NCBI GenBank assembly: GCA_949316235.1
Contig: OX438748.1
Location: forward strand, 1,615,001 to 1,679,000
DNA length: 64,000 bases
Direction of reading: 5' to 3'
DNA from: Oegoconia quadripuncta
Taxonomy: Eukaryota > Arthropoda > Insecta > Lepidoptera > Autostichidae
Part shown: one piece after another, positions 50,630-62,049 of the stretch
How the letters are laid out: each line of letters opens with the position of its first letter
How positions within the stretch are numbered: position 1 is the stretch's first letter
Notes under the pieces: generated by a model
What the model was told of the DNA's origin: nothing
What the model saw: only the letters and a program-made list of their open reading frames with translations
Database searches by the model: none
Made by a program: the position numbers and the translations under genes

Positions 50630-51135
50630 TATAAGATTTTTAATAAGGCTCCTGTTGATATACAAAATGTTCCTTTCAATAAATTGAAGGATATTATAAA
50701 ACGGAAACTTATTAATAAAGCATTAGGGATTTTAAATGTCCGCCTGGCTAACTACCACCATCTTATCTAAATCTGCCGCCAAACAGCAATTGTTGTGTCC
50801 CGGTTGTCAGAGAAAGATAGCCAGTTCCCCAAATAAGATGGATTTTCCGGGTCAGCACGCTTACACCTACGGCCTCATCTTCACTTAATATCAGGTGTGA
50901 TTGAGGTCAAGTGCTAACCCGTTGTGCATAAAAAAGCAAATTACCTACAAAATATCAGGCTCTTTAGATGATAATCATCCCTGGACATAACCGGCTCGTT
51001 CGCATGCCAGGTTACTTCACAGTTAATAATGAAATGTACGAACCCGTCGTGCATAAAAAAAAAAAAGAAATATAAACACCTTTTTTAATATAATAACCTG
51101 TTTATTGCTTGTTCTTCTCAGGGGAAAAGTACTTG
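50630..51135 (+). mobile_element. LINE-D (D') 3' fragment split by SINE-B
   Basis: 50640-50722 ('CTCCTGTTGATATACAAAAT', 'AACGGAAACTTATTAAT') and 50933 onward ('AATATCAGGCTCTTTAGATG', 'ATAATCATCCCTGGACATAA') flank a SINE-B. A second short SINE-B-like tail ('CCCGTCGTGCATAAAAAA', about 51033-51066) interrupts the 3' UTR, which resumes with 'ATTGCTTGTTCTTCTCAGG'. Confidence 0.75.
50723..50932 (+). mobile_element. SINE-B (5'-truncated) in LINE-D'
   Basis: Body and tail from 'TTTAAATGTCCGCCTGGCTA' to 'CCGTTGTGCATAAAA'; duplication AAAGCA at 50717-50722 and 50933-50938. It is younger than the LINE copy. Confidence 0.8.
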
Positions 51136-51354
51136 AGCCGTTGAAAATTCGACTTCCAATTTGTAAAAGAAGCCATTCAAAAGTTTCAATCGATTGAAGA
51201 TGGTCCAATACCATATCTTTTTTTTTCTCCTCTTTTTTGGTTGTTTTGGTTTTTCCTTCCGAGGGTTTGCTGGAAGAAATCTCTTACAGAGATAAACTGG
51301 CCTTTTGTGTATTGTAATTTCTGTCCTATATTTTTTTCAATGTATGTGTATATA

Positions 51355-51915
51355 AAGTCAAAGTTAAAAATGCTTTATTTTGTAGGTACACAGAGTACAC
51401 TTAAAATAGTCAATTTTACGTTTTTTAAGCTACTGCTTGTTCAAAATGCAATTGTCCCCTGAGAAGAACAAGCAAGAAACTCGAAGGGTTGCTCTTTTAA
51501 AATCAGGCTTTGATTTTACATAAAGGTTTTTATATTTCATTATTAATCGTGAAATAGCCTGTCATGCGAACAATCTGATTATGTCCAGGGATGATTATCA
51601 TCTAAATAGTCTGATATTTTATAATATGCTTTGTTAATTAGTTTCTGTTTTATAGTATCTTTAAATTTATCGAGAGGAAGATTTTGTATATCAACTGGGA
51701 CCTTATTGAAAAAGCGTATACATAACCCTTTGAATGAATTACTGACTTTGCGGAGGCGACTTATGTGACCTGCAAGTTTATCTTTATTTCTTGTATTGAC
51801 ATACATTAGATTTTCAAAAATGTACTGTGACGAAAAGGTTAGAATGTTATACACTTTAAACCTATCTCTAAGTGACACTGCAGGTCTCAATTGATAAATT
51901 GCGCGAACGGCTCTT
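51355..51915 (-). mobile_element. LINE-D (D') 3' fragment with 103-codon ORF
   Basis: The minus-strand frame 51579-51890 reads VSLRDRFKVYNILTFSSQYI, NKDKLAGHISRLRKVSNSFK, IRFFNKVPVDIQNLPLDKFK and YYKISDYLDDNHPWT with a stop. It lacks the ~10 residues seen after 'ENLMYV' in the copy at 17877. The 3' UTR 'CGAGTTTCTTGCTTGTTC' (here with CTTCGAGGGTT) and an AT-rich tail are at the left. Confidence 0.85.
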
Positions 51916-52019
51916 ACTTATTATGAAATAAAATGTTAAAATAAATAAATATCTATTTCTCTAATAAAGCCAAGTTAGGGTGGTGTCAAATAAATATATA
52001 TCTATGTCGAATAAAGAAA

Positions 52020-52198
52020 TAAATTGTACCTTTTGTAATATAAAAACTTGTTTTCAAAAGAGCAACCCTTCGAGTTTCCTGCTTGTTCTTCTCTGGGGAA
52101 AATTGCTTTAAGCAGTAGCTTAGATAATGTAAAATCTGACTATTTTAAGTGTAGGCTGTGTACCTACATAATAAAGCATTTTAGACTTCAACTTTGAC
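52020..52198 (+). mobile_element. LINE-D' 3' UTR only
   Basis: 'AAAGAGCAACCCTTCGAGTT', 'TCCTGCTTGTTCTTCTCTGG' and 'ACATAATAAAGCATTTTAGA' match the D' 3' end; no coding part remains. Confidence 0.75.
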
Positions 52199-52329
52199 TC
52201 TCAATTGAAAAGTTTATCATAAAATAAATCAATTTACGTAGCAACGAAGGCTTATAATCTATAGTTTTTTTTACTAACGATTAATTTACCAAGGAGTACC
52301 GGAAAAGTTGCGTTTTACTTTAAATAATA

Positions 52330-52736
52330 TTGGGTCTTTTCCTATGAAATTCGAGTTAATCATATGTACCAATTCCTGCGATTTTCAAAGCCATATCCAA
52401 ATTTGTTTTTTATTTGGAAAATGGAATATTATTTCAAGGTTACACATGAAATATTTATTTTTTTCTGGGCTAAATCACATAATAAAAAAATTTGAACAGA
52501 GCTCTTTTCATGTGCTTCCCATAATCATTTCTTATTCGCTGAAACTTTTATAAAGCGGTTACTTTTAAAAATTAACACTGCCTATACTTAACTTAATGTT
52601 TTCCGATAATACACACAAAGTTTATCTTAATTTGGATTTGCCGTTTCCAAAAAAAAAATCAAAAATGTTTGTATGGAGAAAACAGTCTTAATGAAATTCT
52701 TCATACAAAACGCCAATTTCATAGGTAAGGACCTAA
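52330..52736 (+). mobile_element. MITE-m copy 5
   Basis: Ends 'TTGGGTCTTTTCCTATGAAA' and 'TTTCATAGGTAAGGACCTAA', TA on both sides (52328-52329, 52737-52738). About 25 bases after the left TIR are deleted. Confidence 0.9.
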
Positions 52737-52739
52737 TAA

Positions 52740-53320
52740 TCTAACTCCTGCGAAGAAATAATACGGTCGAGGTGACCACACAATCGGTTTTCATAAACTT
52801 CAAAACTTTTTAAAACTGTAGGATGTAGGTAACCCTGTAAAAGGGAATCGTGTTCCCATTTATGCTGTTATATTTCTACATAGCAACCTACGAGCCCTGA
52901 GGCGAAACGCACCTAGTTCAGCCAGGAATTAAACGAGGGTTGAATAATACCGCATGGAAGTTATAACTTACCTGAACTTAAGTTATTTACGATAATGTAT
53001 TCAAGTTACAGGTATACCCCAAATACGCTTTGAAAACTAGTTATCCAAAATATGTTACACAGTCTTATAGAGGTCAGAAAACAGAAGTTTCGCTAAATGA
53101 TTTCGGGAAGATAAAAAACAATAGTGATTCGATGAACACAACGACTCTTTAATTTATTTATCACTACCTTTTTTCACTCCTTCAGTGTTCAAGCAACTAT
53201 GATGTGAAAAACTTCCAATATTAATCCAGGATAGCCCCTCAATTTCCGTATTTAAGAGGGTTTTTTACCATCCATTTGGCACCCATTAGATAAAAATATT
53301 TATATATAATAAATAGTCCC
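52740..53320. other. No recognised gene or repeat
   Basis: Unique-looking sequence. Confidence 0.4.
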
Positions 53321-53325
53321 CACTC

Positions 53326-53827
53326 CATGGCTATTCAAATATATAATTCTATCCCTAACCATATTAAAAATGAAGAAAATTTATCACGTTTTGGAAAATT
53401 GTTGAAAAAATATTTATTAAGTAAAGCATTTTATAATATAGGAGAACTACTAAATGATAATAAGTCTAATAAATAATGTATCTTGTGTACTGAAATATAT
53501 ATAATTAAAAGTTTAGTATCTCATGAAATAGTATAGTAAGTACAAACAGTTAATATTATAAAAGTTTTTAAAATAAGTAGAAAACAGTTTTAAGTTAGTT
53601 CTGGGTTCTAGAAATTTTGTATTAAATATGAAAAATGCTTGATACGGAATTTTTTCACATTAGGTTTCTTTAAGTTAGGTTTCTTTAATTTAAGAGAAAT
53701 AATTAATTATAAGAAGCTCTCTCTCATACTTTTGCGGTGCCCTTACAGGGTGTCACATGCTTGTACACTTTTATATTTAACACCTATATGAACCATGTGA
53801 TATAAAATAAATAAAAAAATTTAAAAA
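53326..53827 (+). mobile_element. LINE 3' fragment with 49-codon ORF end
   Basis: The frame 53327-53476 reads MAIQIYNSIPNHIKNEENLS, KLLKKYLLSKAFYNIGELLN and a stop. 'YNSIP..IK' followed by 'KK.LL.KAFY.I.E.L.D' is the general C-terminal pattern of non-LTR proteins such as LINE-D, but this is a different family. A 350-base 3' UTR ends 'GTGATATAAAATAAATAAAA'. Confidence 0.6.
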
Positions 53828-53829
53828 AA

Positions 53830-54740
53830 TTCCCCTCCCTAAATGCACATAAGAAGCGTACTCTCGAACGTAAGACGTTCCGTAACATTGCATTCGTGAC
53901 AGTTGCAAAAGCATCAACAATGAGCGTATACTACATTTTTTAAATTAGTTCCATAAAAACACAATCGAACGCAGTTAAATCCAAAGCCATTGCCAATAAA
54001 AAAATATTTTGTAATGTATGGTGACATTAATACATTATGAAATGTTACAACGGCATCAAGGAAAAATCTCGACAAAGACTGAAAGAATAGCAGACAGCTG
54101 AGATTTCTCTATACCCACCGCTACCGGTCCTCTACTAAGTAAATATCATAAAACATTGCAACACAAAGAGCAGGGAGCAAGTGGCGCGGCAACATCACTA
54201 TGAGCATAATAAAATATTCAACGCGTTCCATCGCGACGTCTCACCAAGCTCGTAAACTAAACCTAACTTCCTGTACTTGTTAGAAACATTCGTGTTTTCT
54301 ACAAAGGTTTTATGTGTGTTCAGTCACCGTAGATAACATGGTGTTACAATACGGTGTCATATCCTGAAGATGAATTGGTAGTGATTTAATAATAAATAAT
54401 AATAAAAATTGTTTATTTTCTCACCACAGTAATTTTAGGACTAGGTAATACATAGAACTCATTTGTGGGAAGACTGGTGCCTGAAAAGGAAGAACCAGAA
54501 TTACCAGGCCCCGCAGGTATGGACATAATGTATTAGAGCAGAGATATGGTGATTGAGGAAGAAACACTTAAGGAAAGATACAAACGAGAAGGAAATCACG
54601 AATCATAAGACCTGGTTCTTGGAGTGGTGTTATAGTGTTGTGTTGGTTTTCATACAATCAAGGTTCAAGAGATGCAACATTTTGTTATTGTCGCGATTGT
54701 TTCAAGAATTTAAAAAATGACGCACAATCGCAGATTCAAA
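53830..54740. other. No recognised gene or repeat
   Basis: Unique-looking sequence; no domain-bearing frame. Confidence 0.4.
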
Positions 54741-54744
54741 AATA

Positions 54745-55428
54745 ATTAGGCAGGTATACTTTGCTTTATGCCAATCATTATTGACTTACTGCATTACGTC
54801 TTGGGGCGGAGCAGCTAAAACAATATTACTGACGCTAGAGAGAGCGCAAAGAGCGATTCTAAAGGTCTCTACTTTTCGTTCATTTCTCTACCCCACTGAT
54901 CTTCTTTATAAATCTTGTAAAGTATTAACAATCCGACAATTATTTATAACAAATATCGTACTTAAAAAGCACAGAAGTCTTCCATATAGCACTGAAATTA
55001 CTAACAAAAGACGAAACGATATACTTTGCCCTAACAACGCAGGAACAAAACATGCATTTTCATCTAGATTTTACGTGTTCCTAAGACCACTTCCTTGACA
55101 TGTACCACCTTATCTACAGTCATAATAAGAAATTACTACAAGATTTTCTTCAAAATTTGTCCTACAAGGATACAGAGAAGTTATTGACTGTCTTGAAGTA
55201 ATCTTTAAGCATAGATTTATTCTGTATATCTACTTTATTTATAGATTTTTAGCTTATATCTGTATGATTATATTATTTTTAGTCATAGAAGCCCTAGCTT
55301 CACCTGAAACACAGGATTTTGCTAGTTCAGGCACTAGTGTTACAGTTGAAATTAAATATTATTATGTAGATTTTATGTTTTAATGTACCATTAGAATTAA
55401 TAAATATATTTGATTTGATTGATTTGTA
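54745..55428 (+). mobile_element. LINE-J 3' fragment
   Basis: The frame 54781-55098 contains LTYCITSWGGAAKTILLTLE, RAQRAILKV, KVLTIRQLFITNIVLKKH and HAFSSRFYVFLRPLP. A shifted continuation (LLQDFLQNLSYKDTEKLLTV) runs to a stop near 55199. The terminus is 'AATAAATATATTTGATTTGA'. It is the same family as 13641-14646. Confidence 0.8.
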
Positions 55429-55444
55429 TACCTTAATATCCTTA

Positions 55445-55905
55445 GAATTAGAGTTCAAACTTACAAGTTATTGCAAATTTTATTACGGATGTGTCTGTCA
55501 GTGTTCGGAAGTTGGAATCTACTGTAGGATAAAAAGCGGCACTAGAGACTAACCAGCGACTTCCCACGACCTTCATCAGGTTCTCCGTCAACCTTATATA
55601 AGTGGATGGTCTACACTGCTCTTGACGTCTTGTGTTCTCCACTCGACATCTTCAATGTTCCACCGGCCATCAGCTCTTCGAGCTATTTTTCACTTCAACT
55701 AACAAATCCGCTGGGCTATATCGGAGATTTTGTTCGTCTACGGACTGACTCGTTGCGTGACCTTAAGCTTTCTTATAGACCAATAGTGAGAACACGTTTC
55801 AGTGTCCAAAGTCATCATATTAAGGAACGTGGAAATGATAAAGTCTTTAACCTTGTAACTTAATATCGAAAATGTCACAGCGTAACTACCGGATCGATCC
55901 ACGTG
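55445..55905 (-). pseudogene. RTE-like LINE C-terminal fragment
   Basis: Minus-strand pieces in shifting registers: SHYWSIRKLKVTQRVSP, ISDIAQRIC, ARRADGRWNIEDVEWRTQDV, then LTENLMKVVGSRWLVSS and FYPTVDSNFRTLTD. The order follows the common RTE pattern (LKVTQRAMERA, DIAQRI, RRADGRW, DDL.KVAGSRWM). Stops are present. Confidence 0.65.
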
Positions 55906-55909
55906 TACG

Positions 55910-56322
55910 ATAATTGGTACATTCGCAAGCAAGAAAACTCAATATCAAATGTCAAATCTAATTGTATAATCTCATTAGAATACCAAATTGCATGGGGTTT
56001 TCGCTCACAGGTCACGCAAACGTATAATAAAGACGATACTTCTAGTACTTATACCTACTTTAAACTCTGAAAATTACGTCGAGGAAGAAAATCTATGCAA
56101 GATTCCAATCAGGGTTATTTATTTATGTCATATCAATAACCTGCACTTAAGTACCTACTTGTTTCAGAAACTACTTCATGTAGACACTGATAAGTGGCTA
56201 TTGTGTAGACACTTGGTAGATGGGTGGTGGAAGAAGACAGAGTGGTGATCAAGAAGAGCGACAAGGCCAATAGGCAGATCGGCCAGCCGGTGCAAGGACA
56301 TCGTACAGTTGGCGGAATCTCA
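55910..56322. other. No recognised gene or repeat
   Basis: An 86-codon plus-strand frame at 55988-56248 contains leucine-rich text without a recognised motif. Confidence 0.35.
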
Positions 56323-56324
56323 TT

Positions 56325-56440
56325 GGACACTTGGACATACTGACTGACATAGAAATGCTTAAGCCCTATTTTAATATCCAATAGATTTAAATTTACATTC
56401 AACAAATGATATCTTACGTAAAATAAATGCTTGAAGTTTG
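56325..56440 (+). repeat. Repeat G, copy 2
   Basis: 'GGACATACTGACTGACATAG', 'AAGCCCTATTTTAATATCCA' and 'AAATAAATGCTTGAAGTTTG' match 37030-37165. Confidence 0.55.
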
Positions 56441-56745
56441 ATGATCATCATCATCAGCCCGTAAACATCCCACTGCTGGGATATAGGCCTTATAATGAAG
56501 AGTATGGGCCATAGTCCGCCACGCTCGCCCAATGTGGGTTGGGAAATTCACATGCCTTTGAATTTTTATTTCTCAGGCATAGGTACAGGTTTCCTCTCGA
56601 TGTTTTCCTTCACCGTTTAAAAGCAGTCGGATAAATGCACAATAATTTTAAAACCTCTTTGGTACATGGCCTGCGAACCCGAATCTCCCAAATTGTGAGA
56701 ACGGACTTAACCGCTGATCCACTTGATTTTGACGTTTGATGTTTA
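56441..56745 (-). mobile_element. (CAT)n 'CCACTGCTGGG' lepidopteran SINE-like repeat
   Basis: It starts 'GATCATCATCATCAGCCCGT', then 'CCCACTGCTGGGATATAGGC', 'CCACGCTCGCCCAATGTGGG', 'GTTTCCTCTCGATGTTTTCC' and 'CATGGCCTGCGAACCCGAAT'. This word order is a familiar dispersed repeat in Lepidoptera. The CAT run is its 3' tail, so the element is on the minus strand. Confidence 0.75.
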
Positions 56746-56749
56746 TAGA

Positions 56750-57560
56750 TAAACATCCATAATTCTTTAAAGGAGAAACAATTCTTCTTTAAAGAATTTT
56801 CTGAAAGAAATCTCTTACATAAGGTTAGTTGTAAAGGGGTTACTAAGCCGAAAAGAGTTTTTAGGTATCGTCGGTAAAACACTTTAACACACTTTCATTG
56901 ATGAAATCATAAAAAAAATATTTTCAAGTCGCAAAAGTTCCCTTACAAAACCGACTAGAAAAGTTGAAATTTTTTATACGAAAATACTAAAAAGTACCTA
57001 GAGAATCACCTTCCGTTTGTGATACCAAACTATCCACTTTCTGCTTAGTACTAAGTGTTATTCCTCTATGGTACTACCAAAGATAATCTCGCCTATTTAT
57101 TACTATTACTGACCTATGTTTGTCCTAGATTATAAGTTTATATACAGTAAAGTATTAATAATAATGATTGTTAAAAACATTTGAATAAGTTTTAAGTCAA
57201 TTATGTAAGTTACAATGCTAAGAAGAAAAACAGGGTAGATGTTTGGAATTTCAACAAAGGAAAAGTTCTGAGAATGAAAGAAAATAATTAGTTGTCTTTC
57301 TACTTTGTGAATTCGAACAATTCCGCTTAAATTGCAGATAATTATTTACATGCAGACGTTAATTTAAACCTTCTATTCACGAAAACAAGTATTAATCTTG
57401 TACCACCAAAAGAGAGACTAGTATCAATTTCTAACCCCCATTTTATGTCTTGCGAAATCTTTGCTCGGAAAATACGTGATATCCCACAAAAATATCTTGA
57501 TGTTGGACGGACCAGGGGATTACTATGTTATATGTATGTCGTAATTTATGTATTGGGCCT
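56750..57560. other. No recognised gene or repeat
   Basis: A perfect inverted word (TTCTTTAAAG, 56763-56800 region) forms a small hairpin; otherwise unrecognised. Confidence 0.35.
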
Positions 57561-57569
57561 TGAAGAAAA

Positions 57570-57935
57570 CGGATGAAAGAAAATTGCACGCAGCAGAGGT
57601 GAGAATGTGAGATGGATGAGTGGAGCGACGAGGATGAATAAAATAAGGAATGAGTATGAAAAAGGGAGTTTAATACCCGTGAACGTAAAGTTGAAAGGTT
57701 TGGCTTGGCATGGACATGTTATGTAGAGGGATGAAACGCATGTTATAAAGAGAGTGATAAATATGGATGTCGATGGTTGGAAAGGAAGGGGAAGACCACG
57801 GAAAGATGGATGGATTGTGTGAGGGGTGATATGAACGAAAAGGGCGTGAATGGTGAGGTAACGACTGACAGATGAGATTGGAAGAAAAAGACGTAGTGCG
57901 TCGATCCAAATAAATTGGGACCAGGGTATGATGAT
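57570..57935 (+). pseudogene. RTE-like LINE C-terminal fragment
   Basis: The plus frame reads KLHAAEVRMLRWMSGATRMN, KIRNEYEKGS-type, VKLKGLAWHGHVM, RDETHVIKRVINMDVDGWKG, RGRPRKDGWI and then stop-containing text with IGRKRRSASIQINWDQG. It matches the widespread lepidopteran RTE-type end (L.WYGHVMRRDE, VDG.RGRGRPKKRWMDC). A 119-codon open frame on the opposite strand is its shadow. Confidence 0.75.
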
Positions 57936-57939
57936 AGAT

Positions 57940-58650
57940 TTTAGCCTTTGCTAACACTGATGAGACAATTAAAGCTAAGTCAATACGCTGAAGGTTTGGC
58001 TCAATCAATTTTGGGTAAACCTGGATCAATAGCGGCCAGATTATTATATAATATGTTTGTATCTTCTCATCAGTGAATCTTGGTCAGGGTACGATGGGAC
58101 TGTCATGTATAGAAGGACTCAAGTCCCTAAATTAAATAAAGATTACAAAAAAAAGCCTTTCCTAAAAAAAAATACAACATTTTTACTTCTTTGCACTTCT
58201 CACTGTAAGGGTACAGCAAGAGAGTACGGACCATTGCGTATTGGGAAAATTACTAATGCGCCTATCCCAAATAAATTGGAACTAATCATGATGTATTACG
58301 AGATTATTGTGACGATTAAATTGTGTTACTGAGGTGTCAAATCGTGGAAATAAAAAAGTTAGAAAATATTAGTGTTTTATTATAGATTACAAAAGATATA
58401 AAGGTAAATTCTTGATTGAAAGGAGCAAAAGCTAGTTTAATGCATAATGATTTGAATTTAGAACGCGACGAATTTTTCAGATGCAAATAAAAAATAAACC
58501 AGCCAAGAAGACGTTCACAAACGAGACTGCGATACCATTCATTAAGTATTTTTTTCTGTTTTGCGTTTTTAATTATATTTCAATTATTTTTCTAACATTT
58601 TATATTTTCCTTGCTGGTAGAGTTCAAACGATGTATATTTCATGCGAAAG
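57940..58650. other. No recognised gene or repeat
   Basis: AT-rich; a 92-codon frame at 58481-58759 has a hydrophobic stretch (FFLFCVFNYISIIFLTFYIF) but ends inside a LINE-E fragment and is probably chance. Confidence 0.3.
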
Positions 58651-58654
58651 TATA

Positions 58655-58715
58655 TTTATTTGGATGGATGGACTGCATACGCATTTGACCACAAGCTCAC
58701 CTGATGGAAAGTTAT
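58655..58715 (-). mobile_element. LINE-E terminal fragment
   Basis: 'TGCATACGCATTTGACCACA' and 'AGCTCACCTGATGGAAAGTT' match the LINE-E terminus on the minus strand. Confidence 0.65.
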
Positions 58716-58719
58716 CATC

Positions 58720-59668
58720 ATCGCATAGCTATCTGTACCTTGAATCCTCCAGCTTATAAGTATATCGCCAGACATTGCCAAAGTATTTTATTTTCTACTT
58801 CAATCTATCTCAAATTCTACTTCCCCTGGACTTCCAGCTATTACTCATCTTAAATCTGTATAGAATCTAAACGTAGGTACTTCAATATAATATCGAAATT
58901 GCATAACGTCCGTCGGTATTTCGCAAGCCACTGCTTCAGGATTGCGGTTTAGGTACCTCCCCGCCCCTCCCCACTAGCCAAGCCTTCCCCTCTAGGGAGG
59001 AACACGAAAGCCGGCCTGGCTTAGCAATAGTTTGGCTACAGGGTTCAACATGAAAACTTGTTTATACTTTCATAGCCCGTTGAGAGGCAATTTTCGAGTA
59101 GCTATTACGTACGCTAAGCTATTTAGGTGGGTAGTTGATAAAAATATTTCGGAATATAAATATATTTCGGTTAAAATGCCGGTCGAAATTCAAATTCCGT
59201 TCGTTCTGAGGAGATTACGCTACTACGAAGCTGTGGTATATGACGCACCTTGTAACGAGACGCCATGCGACTCTTTGGTTCTCTTTTTGCAGTATTCTCC
59301 TTGTTTGTTTCTTTTTCTTTAAATTCAAAATTTGAACTCTGTATGTTCTCTAGCTTTTTGTTTCACCAGTTTTATTCAGAAATCCCATCTATACCTACTT
59401 TGATTCTGGCACACCATTTATTTTCAGAATTCCCATCACGACAACTTTAATCACCTTAGAACACCCATGTGCTACGTAAGCCGCAAACTGAAAGTGCAGG
59501 CTCAATCAATAGATAGCTTTAATCCATTTGAGTCGAACTCGCTTCAGTTAATCCTAGAGATGAAAGCAGCCAGAGACGTATTGAGAGTATTGAATGCTCA
59601 CAAATTTTAGAATACCTACTTACTATTCGTGAATTACTAGAGATTATAATCCCAGACGGGGAAAAAAA
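58720..59668. other. No recognised gene or repeat
   Basis: An ATG at 59050 opens a frame of about 90 codons (MKTCLYFHSPLRGNFRVAI) without a recognised family. Confidence 0.35.
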
Positions 59669-59671
59669 GAA

Positions 59672-59930
59672 AGTAAATGATAATAATGATAAATAGATAT
59701 TTCTGACATTTACACCAATCATCTAGTCCCAAACTAAGCAAAGCTTGTGCTATGGATACTAGATAACGGATAAACATACATACATATATTTATTTATATT
59801 AACATCCATGACTCAGGAATAAATGTTCATATTCATCATACAAACATTTACCGGTCGCGGGATTCGAACCCGCAACCGTTGGTTTCGCTGACAGGGTCAC
59901 TATCCACTACACCAATCGGTCGTCCGAAAT
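59672..59930 (-). mobile_element. SINE-A2, near full length
   Basis: Minus strand: head CGACCGATTGGTGTAGTGGA, B box GGTTCGAATCCCGCGACCGG, 'ATGATGAATATGAACATTTA', 'CTTTGCTTAGTTTGGGACTA' and (TTATTATC)-type tail. Best SINE-A2 reference in the window. Confidence 0.9.
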
Positions 59931-59934
59931 AAAT

Positions 59935-61018
59935 AAATGATGTTTATTTCAGACAGCTGCGCCCTACGCTAAAAGAGAATTCTTATATGTCTGTCTGTGG
60001 CGTTGTAGCGTCAACGACTTGGAATCAATTTTTATTTTCCAGTTGGTTTTGCGATGTAAACATTTAGGTAATCTTTGATCTCCTTCCTCTCTTACGTTCT
60101 ATCTCCATTCAGTGTTTAGTTAACTTTAGCACTTCCTTATTCTGTCTCTGGTATAACCCGTAGAAGAGGGCTTAATACTTTGTCAATTAAAAACATTCCA
60201 GATTTATCCGCTCTGACGGAATTGTTTGAATCTGAGGCGATTTTACTTGAAACCTCTCCCGACACAAAGAGAAGTTTAGTTAAGTTTTTTTTTATGGTTA
60301 ACAGGATACGCATTTGACCACAATCTCACCTACGCTTTCATCTCAACTTTGTCCTATAGTTTTTGCACTCATCTTTGTAAAATGATAAATAGGCGATAGC
60401 ATTCTTAATGAAAATATGAAGATTACTTCATACAACTGGAATTTTGAGACAAAAAGGCAAGTAACGCTGTTACTAGCCTTTTTGTCGCGCTGGGGTTGCG
60501 CTGAAAACCAGCACTGTCAATTGCCATAAGACATATTGACAACAAATGCTGACGCCCAATCCCTGTGCCACAAATACATTTAATTATGCAAAATTTTCCT
60601 ACGAAATTTTTTTCTATTTGTTGCCAATAAATACTTTTTCTTTCTTTCATTCTATATCTTCTTTAAGTACAGTATTCAGAGGCGTCATAAACGTTTTTCC
60701 ATTAGGTGAATGGTGTAACACCTATACAATATGAAAGTACCTAGTGAAGGTATGTAAACATCTTATGAATAGTTTCATAATGAATTGAAACTGTATCATC
60801 TTAGTAAAGTGTATGGAATATATTCCAGGCAATATCATTTTGCGGAGAAATGGAATACAAAGTAAAGCTGAGCGAAGGGGGTAATGTATGCAACGCGTCT
60901 TAATGAATGTATTGAATGTTACCACCTACAGCCTAAACGCCTTATCCGATTTAGACAGATGAGGCGTCGGTAGAATCGTACTTCGATTTGGTTCGATTGA
61001 CCCCGGGAGTATCAAGTG
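59935..61018. other. Mostly unrecognised; LINE-E terminal piece at 60283-60333
   Basis: 60283-60333 ('TTATGGTTAACAGGATACGC', 'ATTTGACCACAATCTCACCT') is a LINE-E terminus (minus). Frames at 60423-60925 overlap on both strands and are unrecognised. Confidence 0.4.
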
Positions 61019-61021
61019 TAT

Positions 61022-61240
61022 AATGAATAAATAAATAAATATCCTTAGACATACACACAGCGCCACCTAGTTTTTTTTTTTTTTTTTTTTCGGACACTTT
61101 TTATAAATGAAAATAATAAAAATACTTATTAGAAATGAAAACATCCATAACTCGGGTACACATGTCTGTATTCATCACACAAACATACGCCCCTAGTATG
61201 TTGATATAGTGGTCAGAGTTTACACCAAACAGGTCGTTAT
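61022..61240 (-). mobile_element. SINE-A with internal poly-T insertion
   Basis: The left part 'AAATATCCTTAGACATACAC', 'ACAGCGCCACCTAG' is followed by a T-run (about 22) and 'CGGACACTTTTTATAAATG'. The SINE-A body then resumes to the head 'TACACCAAACAGGTCGT'. The B-box region is deleted. Confidence 0.7.
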
Positions 61241-61272
61241 GTCGTGTATATGTCGTCATACTAAATCTAATA

Positions 61273-61697
61273 TTAGGTCCTTACCTATGAAATTGGCGTT
61301 TTGTATGAAGAATTTCACTAAGACTGTTTTCTCCGTACAAACATTTTTGATTTTTTTTTTTTGGGAACGGCAAATCCAAATTTATCTAAACTTTGTGTGT
61401 ATTATCGGATAACATTAAGTTAAGTATAGGCAGCGTTAATTTTTAAAAGTAACCGCTTTATAAAAGTTTCAGCGAATCTAAGAAATTAGTATAGGAAGCA
61501 CATGAAAAGAGCTCTGTTCAAATTTTTTTTATTATGTGATTTAGCCCAGAATATAAAAAATATTTCATGTGAAACCTTGAAATCATATTCCATTTTCCAG
61601 ATAAAAAACAAATTTGGATATAGCTTTGAAAATCGCAGGAATTGGTACATATGAGTAACGAAGAAAAAAACCTCCAATTTCATAGGTAAAGACCCAA
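61273..61697 (-). mobile_element. MITE-m copy 6
   Basis: Ends TTAGGTCCTTACCTATGAAA and 'TTTCATAGGTAAAGACCCAA' with TA on both sides (61271-61272, 61698-61699). Inverted relative to copy 1; full length and the cleanest copy. Confidence 0.95.
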
Positions 61698-61909
61698 TAT
61701 TAAAAAAAAATCAACAATTGAACGATGAACGAGGTGACTAACTGAACGAGTGAATTGATTGCATTCAAACGATCGACGACAAACAAGAGCCGACATCTAG
61801 ATTAATAGATGAAGAGTGTGAGGTGCAAAGAGTGAGGTGACTGAATGAATGAGTGAGGTGATTGAGTGAGTGAACGGCCGCATCACCAACTCTTGCGCCT
61901 CGCTCTTAG

Positions 61910-62048
61910 GCCCGTATTACAGAATGGTACCAGTTATCTCCGCTTGAGGACAGTTAAAAAGGGACAGCTTTATGTAATTTCTATAGCGGCATCTCTTTCT
62001 AACTATGCTCAAGTTACCACGCACTTCGCCTCGAGCTTCGCACTTTAA
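61910..62048 (-). repeat. Dispersed relative of the 117-bp tandem unit
   Basis: The minus strand carries 'AGTTAGAAAGAGATGCCGCT', 'AAAGCTGTCCCTTTTTAACT' and 'GTCCTCAAGCGGAGATA', the same blocks as 43483-43640, followed at the left by 'CCCGTATTACAGAATGG'. Confidence 0.7.
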
Positions 62049-62049
62049 A

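Noticed and set aside
57670..58029. 119-codon minus-strand open frame, one of the longest in the window
   Set aside because: It is the shadow of the RTE-like coding fragment on the plus strand, where the recognisable motifs lie.
5079..61240. Many apparent tRNA genes with perfect B boxes (GGTTCGAATCC)
   Set aside because: Each lies at a fixed position in a repeated ~250-330-base unit with the same downstream text and A- or TTA-rich tail, and the heads do not fold as complete cloverleaves. They are tRNA-derived SINEs.
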